From JAVVSR01 sp036654095 (GTDB lineage Bacteria; Bacillota; Clostridia; Christensenellales; CAG-917): 64,000 bases of DNA. The stretch is taken from contig JAVVSR010000003.1 in the NCBI GenBank assembly GCA_036654095.1, positions 89,962-153,961 on the forward strand, read 5' to 3'. Numbering within the stretch: position 1 is the stretch's first letter; each line of letters opens with the position of its first letter. Under the pieces are notes generated by a model, which was not told the origin of the DNA, did no database searches, and saw nothing but the letters and a program-made list of their open reading frames with translations. Below, one piece after another: positions 36,443-46,800 of this stretch. A program made the position numbers and the translations under genes.

Positions 36443-37543
36443 AACATCAGGCATAAGCATAGCCGGAGTTGGTTTTTCGCCGACTGCCCGACCTATCATC
36501 TTGTATATAACCGCGACAGCAGGTACGCCTAGCATTATTCCCCAAAAACCAAAAAGCCCACCACCAATTAATGCCGATGATAAAATCCAAAAACCACCTA
36601 GCCCTAAGCTATTGCCAACAACTTTAGGATAGGTTACGTTGTTTTCAAACTGCTGTAAAATTATCATAAAAATCAAGTAAATAACCGCTTTTTTAAACGA
36701 CACAAAACTGACAATAACAAAGCCCACAATACCGCCTATATACGCTCCAAGCATTGGAATTATATTTGAAACCATAACAACCGTTGCAACCAAAACAGCA
36801 TATGGCAACTTTAAAACAAGCATACCTAAAAACGTTAATACGCCAAGTATTATCGCCTCTATTAGTTGCCCTCCAAGAAACTGCGAAAAAATTGTGCTTG
36901 AAATTGATGACGCCTCTTTTATCAATTTAGATACTTTATTAGGCAATATTGCATATATAAACCGCCAAAGTTGATTGATTAGCCTTTCTTGGTCGGCAAT
37001 TAAATAAACTGAAAGTATAAGCGCAAAAAATGTATCGAATATCGCCGACGCTGTACTTTTAAGCATTTCAAACATTTGTGGCACAACTGTTTTAAGCAAA
37101 TTTGCCATTTCCAAAACCACACTTTTAAGTTTATCAAAAACCATTTGACTTGCCTCAGAACTGATGCCTAATCTACCTAAAATTTTGTGAATTTCCCCTT
37201 GCACTTCTTGACCGTACTGTGGCAAATTTGACGCGAAACCTTGCAAGCTTTCTGACAGTTGTGGAAGTAAAAAATAGAAAACCAATGCCGTTAATAACGT
37301 TATCGACACATACGTTGTCGTGATTGCAACAGGACGTCTAAACTTTTTCCGTTTAAATTTGAATATTTTATTTTCCAAAAATCGTGTAGGAATACTAAAA
37401 ACCAACGCAAAAAATACCGCCATAAATATTGGGCGCATTACTTTTAAACAAAATTTAATTACCTCTAGGCCTTCTTTAAAATATATAACCAAAAGCGCGA
37501 CAAGGGCAATAAACAATATTAGCCAAGCGTATTTTTTTACCAT
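36401..37543 (-). CDS. AI-2E family transporter (YtvI/PerM type membrane protein)
   Basis: A 380-residue polytopic membrane protein of the AI-2 exporter superfamily, whose members move small molecules or ions; the substrate here is unknown. It opens with a span (YAWLILFIALVALLVIYF) and has a soluble middle part (residues 100-160). Conserved C-terminal features are FLGGQLIEAIILGVLTFLGM, PMLGAYIGGIVGF and VGNSLGLGGFWIL. No good ribosome binding site precedes the ATG. It converges on spmB and overlaps it by 42 bases. Confidence 0.93.
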   Translation of the reverse strand: MVKKYAWLILFIALVALLVIYFKEGLEVIKFCLKVMRPIFMAVFFALVFSIPTRFLENKIFKFKRKKFRRPVAITTTYVSITLLTALVFYFLLPQLSESLQGFASNLPQYGQEVQGEIHKILGRLGISSEASQMVFDKLKSVVLEMANLLKTVVPQMFEMLKSTASAIFDTFFALILSVYLIADQERLINQLWRFIYAILPNKVSKLIKEASSISSTIFSQFLGGQLIEAIILGVLTFLGMLVLKLPYAVLVATVVMVSNIIPMLGAYIGGIVGFVIVSFVSFKKAVIYLIFMIILQQFENNVTYPKVVGNSLGLGGFWILSSALIGGGLFGFWGIMLGVPAVAVIYKMIGRAVGEKPTPAMLMPDVLKKSTQKTGDDCP

Positions 37544-37561
37544 ATATGTATTGTTGCATAA

Positions 37562-37589
37562 ATTTTACAAATTATGTAAATTTAAGCAA
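37562..37589 (-). promoter_or_regulatory. Possible promoter of the AI-2E family gene
   Basis: On the minus strand, TTGCTT (37584-37589), a 16-bp spacer and TAAAAT (37562-37567), about 20 bases before the start codon. Confidence 0.4.
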
Positions 37590-37752
37590 ACTGTATTTAT
37601 CGTTTTTTTTGTAAAATTTAGATATTTAATTGCGCTTCATTTATAAATAGCGCTTCATTTTATATAAATTTTACTGAGGATATCGCTTTATATACTTGCT
37701 TTTTAGTATTATATTAATTTTTTTAACCTACTAAATTGGAAATTTATTATAT

Positions 37753-37788
37753 AAAAAAACCGATAATAAATTGCCTTTTATCGGTTTT
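37753..37788 (-). terminator. Intrinsic terminator downstream of the XRE/cupin gene
   Basis: On the minus strand, an 11-bp stem AAAACCGATAA/TTATCGGTTTT with an 11-base loop runs into seven T (37759-37753). It lies about 200 bases past the stop of the XRE/cupin gene. Confidence 0.85.
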
Positions 37789-37989
37789 ACTATAAAACTA
37801 TTTAATTAATAATCACTCAATCAATTTTTATGTTCAACTAAGCGTTATGTTTTTTGTTATAGACGATAGTTGATTTATACTTTAGTCAATTACAGTCCGT
37901 AATTCAAAATTGTCGTTATTGAGCGTAAAACCGCAATACGACATTGATAAGACTATTAAATTTGACATTACACCATTTTAAAGTAACTT

Positions 37990-38538
37990 CTATTCGTTAA
38001 TAACTGTTATAAATTTAGCAGCTGTTTCGCCCATGGCCAGTTGTGCGTGCGGCAAATTTGGATTAAAATACAAGCTATCGCCTTTCCTTAGGTAATATTC
38101 CTCATCGCCGACAATTACACGAAGAAGACCTTCCAGAACATAATTAAATTCCTGTCCGTCGTGGCAAACAAGCTCGGGTTTATCTGTTGGCGAAATCGTG
38201 ACAAGCATCGGTTTCATCTGTTTGTCCTGAAAATCCGACGCTAGCGACATAAATGAATAACCCGGATATCTTTCAATTACTTCACCCTTGTTTTCATATA
38301 CAACAGCAGCGTTTTTTTTAGTTGGAATTGTGCCATTGATAATGTACGATGGTTCCATTTCAACAAGCGTAGCAAACTTATAAACTAGCCATATAGGAAC
38401 TTCATTAGTACCGTTTTCAAAGGCCAAATATTCTTCCTGACTTATCCCAAGTTTTGCGGCAATATCCGACACTGAAAAGTCGGAAAATGTACGCAATTCG
38501 TATATACGTTGATTTACAGTTTTCAATGTGTTCTCCAT
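37990..38538 (-). CDS. XRE-family regulator with C-terminal cupin domain
   Basis: A 182-residue two-domain protein. Residues 8-65 form a helix-turn-helix (INQRIYELRTF-type helix, VSDIAAKLGISQEEYLAFENG). Residues 105-182 form a cupin beta barrel with HDGQEFNYVLEGLLRVIVGDE and YFNPNLPHAQLA, including His and Glu that can hold a metal. Such proteins usually control a nearby pathway in response to a small ligand. The start at 38538 follows the DUF1858 stop by 4 bases without its own ribosome binding site, so it is probably translated by coupling. A longer frame to 38574 would overlap the neighbour. Confidence 0.92.
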   Translation of the reverse strand: MENTLKTVNQRIYELRTFSDFSVSDIAAKLGISQEEYLAFENGTNEVPIWLVYKFATLVEMEPSYIINGTIPTKKNAAVVYENKGEVIERYPGYSFMSLASDFQDKQMKPMLVTISPTDKPELVCHDGQEFNYVLEGLLRVIVGDEEYYLRKGDSLYFNPNLPHAQLAMGETAAKFITVINE

Positions 38539-38542
38539 ACTA

Positions 38543-38749
38543 TTATGAATTTGCAGCAACGTTAAGGTCGGCAATTAATTTGTCGATATCAACATTATGA
38601 GCTTCCGCAGCTTGGCCAACAGTTTCGCCGTGGGCGATAGCGCAGCCTAAGCAATGCATACCAACGCCAAATAAAACCTCGGCAATTTCATCAACTTTGC
38701 TATCCTTAAGCAAATCACCAATAAGAGTATCAGCAGTAATCGTTTTCAT
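38543..38749 (-). CDS. DUF1858 domain protein (small CxxC protein)
   Basis: A 68-residue protein that is one DUF1858 domain. It starts MKTITADTLIGDLLKDSK and has the motif FGVGMHCLGCAIAHGETV with a C-x2-C pair near residues 33-36. The family is linked with redox or hybrid-cluster proteins; its biochemical role is not established. AAGGAG lies 9 bases before the ATG. It is directly followed by the XRE/cupin gene. Confidence 0.92.
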   Translation of the reverse strand: MKTITADTLIGDLLKDSKVDEIAEVLFGVGMHCLGCAIAHGETVGQAAEAHNVDIDKLIADLNVAANS

Positions 38750-38827
38750 AATTCAAAATCTCCTTTTATATAGATAATATTATTTTGTGCTAATTCCATA
38801 TTTTATGCGCATAATTTGACAGTTAAA

Positions 38828-39922
38828 CTACTTAAAAAAGATAAAGTACACAATCACACCTACCGCAATAGCCGCAAGGACTGCGAGTGTAACTTTTATA
38901 GGCGACAGCGGCGACTTCCCGTCAACCCTGCCACTGCGGCCATTCACTAGATATTTATATAGCTTTTCTTTAAACTTAAACGCGCAACACCACAAAGGCA
39001 CAAGTAGGTGTTTAAACGTGTTTTTTGCGTACTTGGTATTTATATTCAAATAATCGACTTTATCGCAATCGTACTGCGAAAGAATACTCTGTTTAATATC
39101 TTCAGTCATCTTCTCTTTCGCAATTTCAAAAGCCTTATTGACGCCTATATTGTGACGTTCAGATGACATACCTGCAATGTACTCATACTTATATTCAACT
39201 GCATTTTTAATATCAAATGCGCCAACTTGTTCAATTTCATATTGGTTAAGCGTTGCGCTTGCCTCAACTAAGATATCGTCAAAATTCAAGTTAAAGTTAC
39301 CCTCAACATTTTTCCAATCAGTACGCGTTTCAATGTGTTTGTCCTTACCCGAACCGACCGTCACCGTATAATCTTTGCCTAATCTTCCTTCGTAATCACT
39401 AGAAGTCGCCGAGTCAAATGTGAATGCCGGAACATAAAGCGGGTTCATATTTTCAGGAGTAAATGTTTTTTTAAGTTTGCTCGGCGCAAAAATTTTAGTT
39501 TTCACCCACTTGCGACTCATTGCAACAGCCTGCTCGCGCGAAATTGTAAACGGCAATATAGCGTCGGGAGCAAGCCCGGGCAATTCATCAACGGTCAAGA
39601 TGTTTGTTGCTCCGCAAAACGGACATTTCGCGGACGTACCAAACTCGTGCATAACTGTTTTCGCGTGGCAATTTGGACATTGATACGTAATTGAACCATC
39701 TTCGTGTTTTAGTTTTGTTTCGTCAAAACCGTCTAGCGTATGTTCCGTTTCAAAAATATTAGCCGAAATATCATCTTCGCGGTCGCAGTACGGGCAAATT
39801 AATTTACCCTTTGTGACATCAAACACCATATCAGCGCCACAGGTTTTGCACTTCACAATTTGCGAATCATTGCTTACATTGTCTTGTTTTTTAACAATTT
39901 TAGAGTTTAATTTATCGTCCAT
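38828..39922 (-). CDS. Zinc-ribbon membrane-anchored protein, YdjG-like
   Basis: A 364-residue protein with two N-terminal zinc ribbons: CKTCGADMVF...CPYCDRED (about residues 25-50) and CPNCHAKT...CPFCGATN (78-105). A mixed alpha/beta middle follows, and the C-terminus has one membrane span (KVTLAVLAAIAVGVIVYFIFF) ending at the last residue. This tail-anchored TFIIB-type zinc-ribbon layout matches YdjG of B. subtilis, which helps bring PspA and YdjI to the membrane. It lies 5 bases after the SPFH gene and must be co-transcribed with it. Confidence 0.88.
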   Translation of the reverse strand: MDDKLNSKIVKKQDNVSNDSQIVKCKTCGADMVFDVTKGKLICPYCDREDDISANIFETEHTLDGFDETKLKHEDGSITYQCPNCHAKTVMHEFGTSAKCPFCGATNILTVDELPGLAPDAILPFTISREQAVAMSRKWVKTKIFAPSKLKKTFTPENMNPLYVPAFTFDSATSSDYEGRLGKDYTVTVGSGKDKHIETRTDWKNVEGNFNLNFDDILVEASATLNQYEIEQVGAFDIKNAVEYKYEYIAGMSSERHNIGVNKAFEIAKEKMTEDIKQSILSQYDCDKVDYLNINTKYAKNTFKHLLVPLWCCAFKFKEKLYKYLVNGRSGRVDGKSPLSPIKVTLAVLAAIAVGVIVYFIFFK

Positions 39923-39927
39923 AATTT

Positions 39928-40992
39928 TTATAATTTACCACCACATTCGGGGCAAAATTTTGCTGATGTTGTTAGCGGTTTTCCACAATGCGGACAAAAT
40001 TTGGCCGTAGGTTTTACAATCTTTTCGCCACACTCGGGACAAAATTTAGCCGTCGACAAACATTGATGCCCACACTTTGAGCAAGGTATTGTATCATTTT
40101 TTTCTTGTGGCTGCGAGGGAGCGTCCTTTGCGTTTTTAATTGCATCGGTAAACATACCGCCAATCCCCAATCCTGCGCCTAATCCTACGCCGGCGCCTGC
40201 TAGCCCACCGCTTGTGTTTTGCGCGGCATCACGCATTGCTTGAGCAGCTTGATATTGAGTGTATGTACCCATTTTGTCGCCAATTAAGCCCATTGAAGTG
40301 CGCGTATCCATTGTCTTTTCAACTTCCTCGGGCAACGATAAGTTTTCAATACAAAAATCAATAAGTTCAAAACCATATTGTGAAAATCGAGTAGCCAATC
40401 TCTCTTTAGATTTAATACCCATTTCATCATAGTTCATCGCCAAGTCAAGCGCTGGCAATTTCGCCTCGGCAATGACATCGGATACCGTACTTATAATCAT
40501 CTTTCGTAATTGGTCGGATATATTGTCCGTTTTAAACTCTTTATTTGTGCCTGCAATTTCACGCATAAGTTTTGCCGCGTCATCTACACGATAAGTGTAT
40601 ATTCCATATCCGCGCAAACGTATCATACCAAAATCGGCGTCACGCATCATAATCGGGTTAGATGTACCCCACTTTTGATTGGTAAACTGCTTGGTATTGA
40701 TAAAGTAAACGTCGCCTGTAAATGGATTTTCAAAGGCATATTTCCAATTTAAAATATTTGTAATTACTGGCAAGTTTTCGGTATCGAGTTTATATCTTCC
40801 AGGCGCAAAAATATCGGCAACTTTGCCCTCGATAACAAAAATTGCAACCTGCGATTCTCGTACGATGAGCTGAGAACCTCGCATAATCTCGTACCTATCT
40901 TCAACATCAAATCTAAATAAAATTGTGTCTTGGCTATCATCTTTCCACTCGATAACCTTAAGCATTTGCTTTTTAATAAAATTGAATAACAT
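39928..40992 (-). CDS. SPFH-domain protein with C-terminal zinc ribbons, YdjI-like
   Basis: A 354-residue protein. Residues 1-235 form an SPFH/band-7-type domain (KKQMLKVIEWKDDSQDTILF at the start, FSQYGFELIDFCIENLSLPEE near 210). A Gly/Ala-rich hydrophobic stretch (SGGLAGAGVGLGAGLGIGG) follows, then three zinc-ribbon units: CSKCGHQC...CPECGEK, CPHCGKP and CPECGGKL. It belongs with YdjI of B. subtilis, part of a phage-shock-like membrane stress system. Its own promoter has a perfect TATAAT. No pspA gene is nearby. Confidence 0.9.
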   Translation of the reverse strand: MLFNFIKKQMLKVIEWKDDSQDTILFRFDVEDRYEIMRGSQLIVRESQVAIFVIEGKVADIFAPGRYKLDTENLPVITNILNWKYAFENPFTGDVYFINTKQFTNQKWGTSNPIMMRDADFGMIRLRGYGIYTYRVDDAAKLMREIAGTNKEFKTDNISDQLRKMIISTVSDVIAEAKLPALDLAMNYDEMGIKSKERLATRFSQYGFELIDFCIENLSLPEEVEKTMDTRTSMGLIGDKMGTYTQYQAAQAMRDAAQNTSGGLAGAGVGLGAGLGIGGMFTDAIKNAKDAPSQPQEKNDTIPCSKCGHQCLSTAKFCPECGEKIVKPTAKFCPHCGKPLTTSAKFCPECGGKL

Positions 40993-41108
40993 TATTAATC
41001 TCCTAATTAAATAATTTAAATCACACGGTCAATCTGCCTAAAATATATCGCGACGACAATTTTTAATTTATAAAAATTTTTATATGATTAAATTTGCTCG
41101 TATGATTT

Positions 41109-41137
41109 ATTATATCACAAAACTAATTGCATTTCAA
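41109..41137 (-). promoter_or_regulatory. Sigma-A-type promoter of the SPFH/zinc-ribbon operon
   Basis: On the minus strand, TTGAAA (41132-41137), a 17-bp spacer and TATAAT (41109-41114) with TG one base before it. The leader is about 110 bases. Confidence 0.8.
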
Positions 41138-41152
41138 CAGCTTGACAAATAA

Positions 41153-42073
41153 TTACATTAACAACATTAAAAGAGGTAGTGTAATTATACACAAAAGTGA
41201 GCCAATAAGCACTATACTTGCCGCAGTTTTGGGAGCGGTATCTGTTATTTCGGCAAAATTGAGCGAGATAGCCGCAGGAGGCATTGCCGACAAAATAAAT
41301 ATCGATGCTTTTAAAATCGGGTCAAAGTTAAACGGCATTAAAATCAAATAGGTTACTAGCGGAAATATAACCAACTTTACAGATATGGCAATGTATTGCT
41401 TATACCCTTTAAACAATTCCGCCATATTTGCCGAAGCGAACCTCATTCCTAAAATTGTCATAGCGAGAGGCGTGGCCATTTTTGCAAAAAAAGTAACCCA
41501 ACTCATTAAAACCGTAGGCAAAACCGCTTTGCTGAAAAATAGAGGAAGCGCTAAAAGTAAAATTAATGTTGTTGGATTTAATAAGAATTTTTTAATGCTA
41601 ATATGTTTTTTGTCACGAGAAAGAATGTACATTCCAAGCGTCCACCCGATAATGTTCATTGATACTATAAACACTGCGCTATAAATTATTGCTTCAGGGT
41701 TATCAGGAAGAAGCGCCTGTAACATCGGAACGCCAAAAAAACCGACATTCCCACATGCAGAAGCCACCGTGCAGACCCGACTTTTGGGGTCGTCGTAACT
41801 TTTGCAAAAGGCTAAATAGCATAAGCCTATTACCGCAAGCTGCAAAACTAAAGACGATACAAACACGATAAGTAAATTTAGCAACATTTCACGGCTGAAC
41901 ATCGCCTGCTGAAACGAATATAGTGACAGCGCGGGCTGACACACATACAACAGCACAACAGCAAATGATGGTATAGCCTCAGGTTTAAGAACTTTGGATT
42001 TCACCAAAATAAATCCGGGAATGGCCAACGCAACAAGCATTAAAATGTTTAAACCTGTAATTTGAAAACTCAT
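41153..42073 (-). CDS. AEC (auxin efflux carrier) family transporter
   Basis: A 306-residue protein with about ten membrane spans of the AEC/malate permease family. Visible marks are ALAIPGFILVKSKVLKPEAI near residue 20, an early half with FCKSYDDPKSRVCTVASACGNVGFFGVPML (Asn-Val-Gly motif near 110), and the C-terminal PPAAISLNFAEI near 270. Members export or take up small carboxylates; the substrate cannot be read. GAGG is 6 bases before the ATG, and the promoter gives a leader of only about 10 bases. Confidence 0.92.
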   Translation of the reverse strand: MSFQITGLNILMLVALAIPGFILVKSKVLKPEAIPSFAVVLLYVCQPALSLYSFQQAMFSREMLLNLLIVFVSSLVLQLAVIGLCYLAFCKSYDDPKSRVCTVASACGNVGFFGVPMLQALLPDNPEAIIYSAVFIVSMNIIGWTLGMYILSRDKKHISIKKFLLNPTTLILLLALPLFFSKAVLPTVLMSWVTFFAKMATPLAMTILGMRFASANMAELFKGYKQYIAISVKLVIFPLVTYLILMPFNFDPILKASIFILSAMPPAAISLNFAEITDTAPKTAASIVLIGSLLCIITLPLLMLLM

Positions 42074-42089
42074 ATTTACCTCAAAAACA

Positions 42090-42118
42090 ATTCTAACACA
42101 ATGGACTATAAAAGTAAA
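42090..42118 (-). promoter_or_regulatory. Sigma-A-type promoter of the AEC transporter gene
   Basis: On the minus strand, TTTACT (42113-42118), a 17-bp spacer and TAGAAT (42090-42095) with TG one base before it. Confidence 0.75.
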
Positions 42119-42363
42119 CCTAACGTAAAATTTATCACCAACTTAAACGCAATATAATTAAAATAAATAAATTTTAATAGCACAATACAATTAATATGAA
42201 TTACTTTATTTAATACACTTAAAAATATTATATCATTAAGGATTGATAAAAAATTACAAAATTTAGTTAGCGTTTGCACTTTATTATCACAATGTTTTTA
42301 AAAAAACATCTTGCTATTAGCTATTGTTTTTTAAGTTTGTCACAGTTATTTGCTTTTTTGCAT

Positions 42364-42395
42364 AAAAAAAGGAGCGACATCGCTGTCGCTCCTTT
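42364..42395 (-). terminator. Strong intrinsic terminator of the giant lipoprotein gene
   Basis: On the minus strand, a perfect 9-bp GC-rich stem GGAGCGACA/TGTCGCTCC with a 4-base loop, extended by AAA/TTT, runs into a seven-T tail (42370-42364). It begins 8 bases after the stop codon. Confidence 0.95.
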
Positions 42396-42402
42396 GAAAA
42401 TA

Positions 42403-43830
42403 TTAAACCATACTGTGAACTTTAAACGTCAATACTGCGCCTGCCGCGCTCTGCGACACCACACCTTCTGGTGTAACCGCCATATTTACCTCTACAATCT
42501 CTTCGCCACTCACAATTTTATATTTTACAGTATATGTCGTTCCACCTACTGTAAATCCGGTAACTTGTGACTTGCCATCTACCATTGAATAAGTATAGGT
42601 GCCCTCAACGACTGTATTAGTTCCATCAATCGCATTCGCTCCATCACTCTTTCCGCTAACAATACGCATTGTGTGCGCTACTGTCTTATCAAATACAAGG
42701 CCAGTATATGTATCGTCAGTGCTTATCCAAACATTACATATTTTATCAGTAGGAACAGCTGAGCTGTAATTTTTAATTGTAATTGTACGTTTTATTGTAA
42801 CTTCCGTATCAAGCAAAACACTGTAACCATCGCTATCGATAACCCTGCCAACATAACCTATTGCAATGTATTTACCTGCTGCGGTTTTGCCTGCGTTTAC
42901 ATCGAACGTCTTATTAAGGTCTTTTTTTGCGTGAACTATTGTTGATTCTTCAGTTTGTAGTTCTTCATAATATGCCATCTTTCTAACAACAGGCGTACCT
43001 TGAGCATCAGTTAAAATAGTCCCTGTTTTGTCGAATACTACTTGTAGTCGAGAATTATCCTTATCATAGGCAGTTTGTTTAAGTGAATAATATTTTATAT
43101 CCCAATAAACCGACAGCTGTTGATTTGGAAGTGTAGTATCTGTAAATGTTGCATCGACGCCATTTGGCAGTAGAGAATCAGTCGTGTCCAAGTTAGACGG
43201 TTCTTTGATTGTAAAGCTCTTATTTAAAACTTTGACATTCAAAATAAGTTCCTCGCCTTTGCCCAACCCAACAGTCGCCTTATAATCGCCACCGCCTATT
43301 GTTGCTTTATAACCAGCAGGCATACGCAAATCAACTATACCAAAATCAATTTCCTTTGTTGCGCCACTTGCTAAAATTTCGGGCGATTTTCCAAATGTAT
43401 CGCCACTTCCAAGATTGCCAACTACGCGCATAGTATTTTCAATAGACTTAAATTTTGTAAACGTTGTGACCGCGCCTGTAACCGTAGACGGAACACCCGT
43501 TAAGTCAACTCTTTCCTGTGTGGGATTGTTTTTATAAGTCAGCGTATATATTGAGCCTGTTGCCGTATATGTTCCGCGAGTTGTGTTGTTATATAATGTA
43601 CGAGTAAAAGTACCATCGCTATTAAATGCATATACGTCGTCGTGTTTAACAAAGCCAAATGTGCCTGTACCACCGCCATTAATTGTATAAGCAAAACTAT
43701 TTGGGTCATACGAACCCGATAATTTTAATGTTTCGTTTTCAAAGTAGTCAAACGTATTATCCGCTTTAATAACGAATTTCTTTATACCTTTAATCCAAGT
43801 GCCAACAATGGTTTCGCCATAACCAAACTT
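42403..43830 (-). other. C-terminal region of the giant protein with lipocalin-like segments
   Basis: Residues about 6,217-6,691. Two stretches show the GTW...DGTF...GTY...LTY rhythm of small lipocalin-like or copper-resistance-like beta barrels: GTWIKGIKKFVIKADNTFDY with GTYTATGSIYTLTY near 6,217-6,327, and VWISTDDTYTG with EGTYTYSMVDGKSQVTGFTV near 6,577-6,691. The likeness is by pattern only. Confidence 0.35.
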
Positions 43831-46800
43831 CGCAAAACTAACATTGATATTTGTTTTCCCGGGGCTTTGTTCGCTTCGAGAAGCAGTCAATGGATTAATT
43901 TCCCAAACATTCGTAATAACGCCATCGACAATTTTCCAATCAACCGCAGCCGAGTCTTTGCCCCACTGTTTGATTGCATCTGCTTTTAAAATATCCGCTT
44001 CGTAGGTAATTGTGTGAACATATAAAACACCATTAACGGTAAGACGACAATCAACAGTACATTTATCGCCGTTTACATTCGGGCGGAAACCAGCTTGGCT
44101 ATAAAGGACATTGCCGTTTAAGCCCGAGCCATCAGTTGTGTAAACTATTGTTTCAAATTGACCAGCTTTACCTAGGATTTCATAAACCACCGATACGCTA
44201 TTTGGCATAGCGGTTAGTTTTGAATAAACGTTTACGGGGTCGGTATTTATTAAAAGTTTACCTGTTACTGTATCGAAAACCGTCACCGCTTTACGGCCAA
44301 TAAATTTTATCTCGTTTACAACTGCCGCCGCAACCGTATCTCTTCTTGTTTCGCGTATAATTTGTTCACCCGCAAATTCATTGGTAAAGAATGTCGCAGT
44401 AATACATTGTGGTTCGCCACCAATAGTTGCGCGTATTTTGTCTAAATTCCAAATCGGTTTCATCGCTAGCGGAGGCCGCGCATTATTTTTAAAATACACC
44501 ATAATATCGCTTGCCACCAAATTTCTAACCACATCAAAACTAGCAGAATTGTAAGTGAACGGGTCAAGTTGAGCCATGCAGAAATTAACCAAAGCGGGAC
44601 ACACCACATAATCAATAATGCAAGCGGCTATTGGCAACGTAAAGGCTAATTTTTGATATCCTAGGGTGTCATTGCCGATTTCCACATTGACGGGAGTTGA
44701 ATCACTTGCAAATGTATATTTAAGTGTTTCAAGGTTCCATTTAAGATTTATCGTATACGTCATATTTTTTTCAACAATGGTCAATGTTGACGGATAATTA
44801 GACAATAACTTTGCATCATTAGCTTTGTCAACTGGATAAACTTCAAAGTTATGACCATTATCTAAAAACCATTGTTTAATTTGTTCTTCCAACTTTGTAA
44901 CCCTGAACTTTTTAATAGCGCACGTCACATTGCGGCTTGCGCCAGCTGTTGAGCCGTACGATGCCACCGCAATAAATGATTTAAGGCCATCCGCCGCTGT
45001 ATAGGTAACGTTTACATCAGCCCATTTAATATTAACTTTTTCTGTACTGCCGTTTTCAAACGTAACTACCGATTCCTTAGGGAAGCTGAATGAGCCAGAC
45101 AGAGGATTAGGGTCATACAAAAACGGGTCAAAGTCGGGCAATGTTGCTTTTAATGTATCGCTTTTAATTTGTCTATCTATAATGCTAACGGGAATATTTA
45201 TAACATACGTAGTTGTGCCGTCAGTATATGTTACAGTGTCAACAAATTCGCCACCCTTTATCGACCTAGTTGAAAAACCTTCAACAGTGGCATTGACTAT
45301 GCTAACAACAAGAGTACTGCTTACAAAAGTCACGTCCTTTGTTGTGCCATTTAATAAAGTAATATTGGTTGTAGCGGGATAAGCTAACTTATTGCCCTTA
45401 ATTATCATTTCATAAAGAGGGTCAAACACAACCGACTCATTATCTTTATTTGTGATTTTCGCGTCAGTAACAGGAACGTTTGCCGCCGCAGTAGCGCTTT
45501 CACTTGACGCCATAGCCGTTGAATTCTCAAAAGCTATTTCCGAATTAGCTATTTCCGTGTTGTTTTCCACTGCAACTACATTTGAAAAAACAGACGGAGC
45601 AGGTGCGTGCGGAGGGGCAACAGGAGAAGGCGTCACGGGTGTTGTATCTCTCAACACCCTGATTTCCGCCGTGATTTGTTGATTGTACTTTTCAAACCCA
45701 AATTTTCCAAGGCCAACTTTCAAGTTTACCTCAAATATACCACCATTGGCAAAATTCAAAGTATCCAAATTGCCACGGTCAAGAATTTGAAGCGTATCAC
45801 TTGTTCCATCTAAATAAGTTACATCAATAGTCTTGATAGATGTGGGCGCGGTAGCTTTCGTAACTGCAATATAAGCCTTAGTAATGTTCTTCGGTTTAAT
45901 ATTGACTTCAATTTCAAATACCTGCGCGCTTATGCCTTCCTTACCAACAGAAGCGGTAACCTTAAGAGTTGTGTCAGATTTTAATGTAATATTACTGGGC
46001 AAAACTAAAGCTTTGTTCCCTAAAGCGTCGGTCGTGTTATAAAGCGCAATGTCATCACGGCTCATAGTTCCAACTTCCGTGCGCACACGTGATACCCTAA
46101 ATATAACATCAACGATTTCGGGCAACAAGTTTTCTTTAGTAAACTCGGTATATTGGTCATAAACAACAGAGCCTCCCGACAACCCAACGACAACACCGGG
46201 ATTTACTTTGATAGGTACTTTAATTTCTTGTTTTACGTTCGTGCCGTCCGCCGCATAGTGATTAATAACAGCAATAGCATTTCCGCTTGCGCCTTCAAAA
46301 TATTTTGCTTTATTGTATGACAAGTTAAACTTCCATTCCAATACGTCAACCTTTCTAACTTCGCCGTTGCTATATTCAACGCTAATCTTTTTAAGCGCGC
46401 GAATATTATTTTCAATATCCAACGAGGTTGCGGTCATATCAAGCGCACTTCCGCCGTTTAGAACATCAAACTTGGCTTTATCCTCATCAGTTACGCTAGG
46501 CAAGTAGCCACGAGTAGCGTTGTTGTTGACATATTGAACAGTTGTATTAACTTTAATTTTGTCAGACTTATTAACTTTGTACCAGAACGATGTGGTAATA
46601 TCTCCACCTAACGCGAGTTCGGTAGCGTCGCCTTCAATCCAACCAAACGAACCAGCCGCATAGATTGTCGAGCCATTAATAACAACAGATGGCGATGCAG
46701 GTGTTTGCACTTTTTGCGTACCGTCAGGATTAAGAACAGGCTTACCTGCGGCATCAACTGCATACACGGTAGGTTTAAACTTTGTTGATAACAGTTGTAA

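Larger units (their letters stand above)
37544..37989. other. Intergenic region between XRE/cupin gene and AI-2E gene
   Basis: 446 AT-rich bases with the terminator at 37753-37788 and a possible promoter at 37562-37589. Two short direct repeats, GCGCTTCATTT, lie near 37633 and 37651. No gene was seen. Confidence 0.5.
42074..42402. other. Intergenic region between AEC gene and the giant gene
   Basis: 329 AT-rich bases holding the AEC promoter (42090-42118) and the terminator of the giant gene (42364-42395). Nothing else was recognised. Confidence 0.6.
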
